Of a stretch of 64,000 nucleotides of DNA, positions 62,891 through 64,000 are shown in pieces; the stretch's first letter is position 1; each line of letters opens with the position of its first letter. This DNA comes from Sodalis sp. CWE (GTDB lineage: Bacteria > Pseudomonadota > Gammaproteobacteria > Enterobacterales > Enterobacteriaceae). The notes beneath the pieces were generated by a model. It did no database searches and was not told the DNA's origin. It saw only the letters and a list, made by a program, of their open reading frames with translations. The stretch spans positions 310,001 to 374,000 of the forward strand of contig NZ_JAESFE010000001.1 of NCBI RefSeq assembly GCF_019646055.1, written 5' to 3'. The translations under genes and the position numbers were made by a program.

Positions 62891-63859
62891 TTATTGTTTT
62901 AATAACATAATCTGTAATCGTTTCCAAACGTACTCTGCGGTTATACTTTCCATATTTTTATCTTTTGCTTGAATTACGCTTTGATAACGTCCATAACCGC
63001 CAACAAGCACTGAATCAGTAGGTCCAAATAATGTTAAGTTTGGTTTATCAAGTGCTGCAGCTAAATGACTAAGACCAGTATCCACCGATACAATAGCTAT
63101 CGCATCTTTTAATTGTGCAGCTAATTCTTCTAATGTTAGAGGTGGAAGAACTTCCATCATATTTGGTGATTCTTTAGCAAATCGCTTGGAACGAAAGTAT
63201 TCTTCTTTTGTTTTCCACGGTAATCTAATCTGATAACCAATATCGTTAATCAAGTAAATTAATTTTTTCCAGTGAGCTTCTGGCCAAAGCTTCCTTGATT
63301 GACTGGCTGAGTGTAAAAAAACTAGATAAGGTTTTTTTTTATAGCTAAAATGGAAATAATTAGAAATGGAATAGTTTCCAAACTTTCTAGAAAATGGATA
63401 ATTTAAACTTTCAGCAAACAGTTTGCGAACTCGCTCAACAGCATGTTGTTGTTTTCCTATCCTATGTTTGCGATGATAAAATAAGCTAGCAAAAGGCTCC
63501 CGTGCACTTTTGTAGTCTAAGCCATGACTTTCTCCTCGCGCTATGCGCGTAATAAGTATCGCGGTTTTTATTAAACCTTGTGCATCGATGATTATATCGT
63601 AATCTTCATGTTGTAATCGTTGCTTAAAATGAAAACGTTCCTGACGTACATTTAAGCTAAACCAATTTTTTTTCCATCTTCGAATGGCAACAGGTATCAC
63701 TTGACGCACCCCTGGATGCCAGGTTGGAATTTGAGAGAAGTCTTCCTCTACTGCCCAATCAAAACAAATTTCTGGCATTGCATACATCGCGTCAGTTAAT
63801 GCAGGCAGTGTATGTATTACATCACCCATTGAAGAAATTTTAACAACAAGTACTCGCAT
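62891..63859 (-). CDS. waaC: LPS heptosyltransferase I
   Basis: Adds the first heptose to Kdo2-lipid A. 322 aa against 319. GT9 family: MRVLVVKISSMGDVIHTLPALTDA (the catalytic Asp in SSMGDV), IDAQGLIKTA, LHSASQSRKLWP in the nucleotide-sugar domain, SVDTGLSHLAAALDKP and FGPTD. SD AGAAGAG before the ATG follows a T-run/A-run inverted repeat. The heptose synthesis genes are not in the window. Confidence 0.97.
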   Translation of the reverse strand: MRVLVVKISSMGDVIHTLPALTDAMYAMPEICFDWAVEEDFSQIPTWHPGVRQVIPVAIRRWKKNWFSLNVRQERFHFKQRLQHEDYDIIIDAQGLIKTAILITRIARGESHGLDYKSAREPFASLFYHRKHRIGKQQHAVERVRKLFAESLNYPFSRKFGNYSISNYFHFSYKKKPYLVFLHSASQSRKLWPEAHWKKLIYLINDIGYQIRLPWKTKEEYFRSKRFAKESPNMMEVLPPLTLEELAAQLKDAIAIVSVDTGLSHLAAALDKPNLTLFGPTDSVLVGGYGRYQSVIQAKDKNMESITAEYVWKRLQIMLLKQ

Positions 63860-63959
63860 TACTCTTCTTTTTTTTGAAAAAAATTAAATCATTAGTGCCC
63901 GATAATCTTGACAAAATACTTAACTTTTATAAACTCTATCTAAAGTTTGGATTAATTAG

Positions 63960-64000
63960 TTCCTTAAAGGAAGGAAAAATGTAACTATGTTTTTAGTTGA
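63960..64000 (+). promoter_or_regulatory. Dyad and possible gene start at the window edge
   Basis: TTCCTT-A-AAGGAA (63960-63972) runs into an SD-like AAGGAAGG. An ATG at 63987 opens a frame (MFLV) that leaves the window. Too short to identify, but it repeats the dyad-over-SD layout of glnS and sucC. Confidence 0.25.

Noticed and set aside
1007-63972. Intergenic dyads as a CRISPR array or REP/BIME elements
   Set aside because: They are dispersed, not regularly spaced, have no common repeat beyond about 13 nt and no spacers; they are shorter and far more AT-rich than REP elements.
1007-63972. Intergenic dyads as ordinary rho-independent terminators
   Set aside because: Stems are A/T-rich, most lack a following T tract, and many lie before starts or mid-gap, so only a few near stop codons were considered as ends.

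Overview
The window reads as part of the degraded chromosome of an Enterobacterales-derived obligate intracellular (probably insect) symbiont. Every recognisable protein is closest, by my recall of sequences, to an E. coli K-12 orthologue of nearly the same length. The DNA is strongly AT-rich. The 46 CDS cover about 69% of it, and long A/T-rich gaps sit where E. coli has further genes. I see no transposase, phage gene, CRISPR array or rRNA. I cannot assign a genus: the content fits small-genome gammaproteobacterial symbionts in general.

Layout. (1) 1-3140: prs (5'-truncated by the window edge), pth, ychF, an E. coli 27-min block. (2) 4859-12623: dnaX, recR, adk, lpxH, cysS, folD, tRNA-Arg (10-12 min block, with apt, ybaB, htpG, ppiB and others missing). 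(3) 13144-31342: lipA, lipB, mrdB, mrdA, nadD, holA, lptE, leuS, lnt, ybeY, miaB, ubiF and a tRNA cluster (Gln pseudogene, Gln, Leu, Met), in E. coli 14-15 min order. (4) 32274-50711: gpmA, ddlA, glnS, then a block inverted relative to E. coli: nadA, cpoB, pal, tolB, tolA, tolR, tolQ, sucD, sucC, ybgI, fldA. (5) 51363-58057: pgl and the complete bioA/bioBFCD cluster. (6) 58455-63859: dut, rpmB, rpmG, waaA, waaC (82 min block).

Function. The genes keep translation (aminoacyl-tRNA synthetases, tRNAs, Pth, L28, L33, MiaB, YbeY), replication and repair (short DnaX, HolA, RecR, Dut), and the cell envelope (MrdA/MrdB, DdlA, LpxH, WaaA, WaaC, LptE, Lnt, complete Tol-Pal). They also keep cofactor synthesis that could serve a host: biotin from BioC to BioB with flavodoxin as likely electron donor, lipoate by LipA/LipB, NAD by NadA/NadD, folate by FolD, and ubiquinone by UbiF. 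sucCD is kept although sucAB is gone from its expected place.

Most unusual signals. A family of short dyads with a pyrimidine-rich left arm and a purine-rich right arm (core TTCTT...AAGAA) occurs in most intergenic gaps. A related hairpin overlaps or abuts the ribosome binding site or start codon of several genes (glnS, sucC, lpxH, tolR, ychF and others). Other signals are YchF with broken nucleotide-binding motifs, LeuRS with a degenerate editing site, a DnaX reduced to gamma-like length, a perfect 92-bp duplication of part of ybgI, and tRNA genes without encoded CCA.
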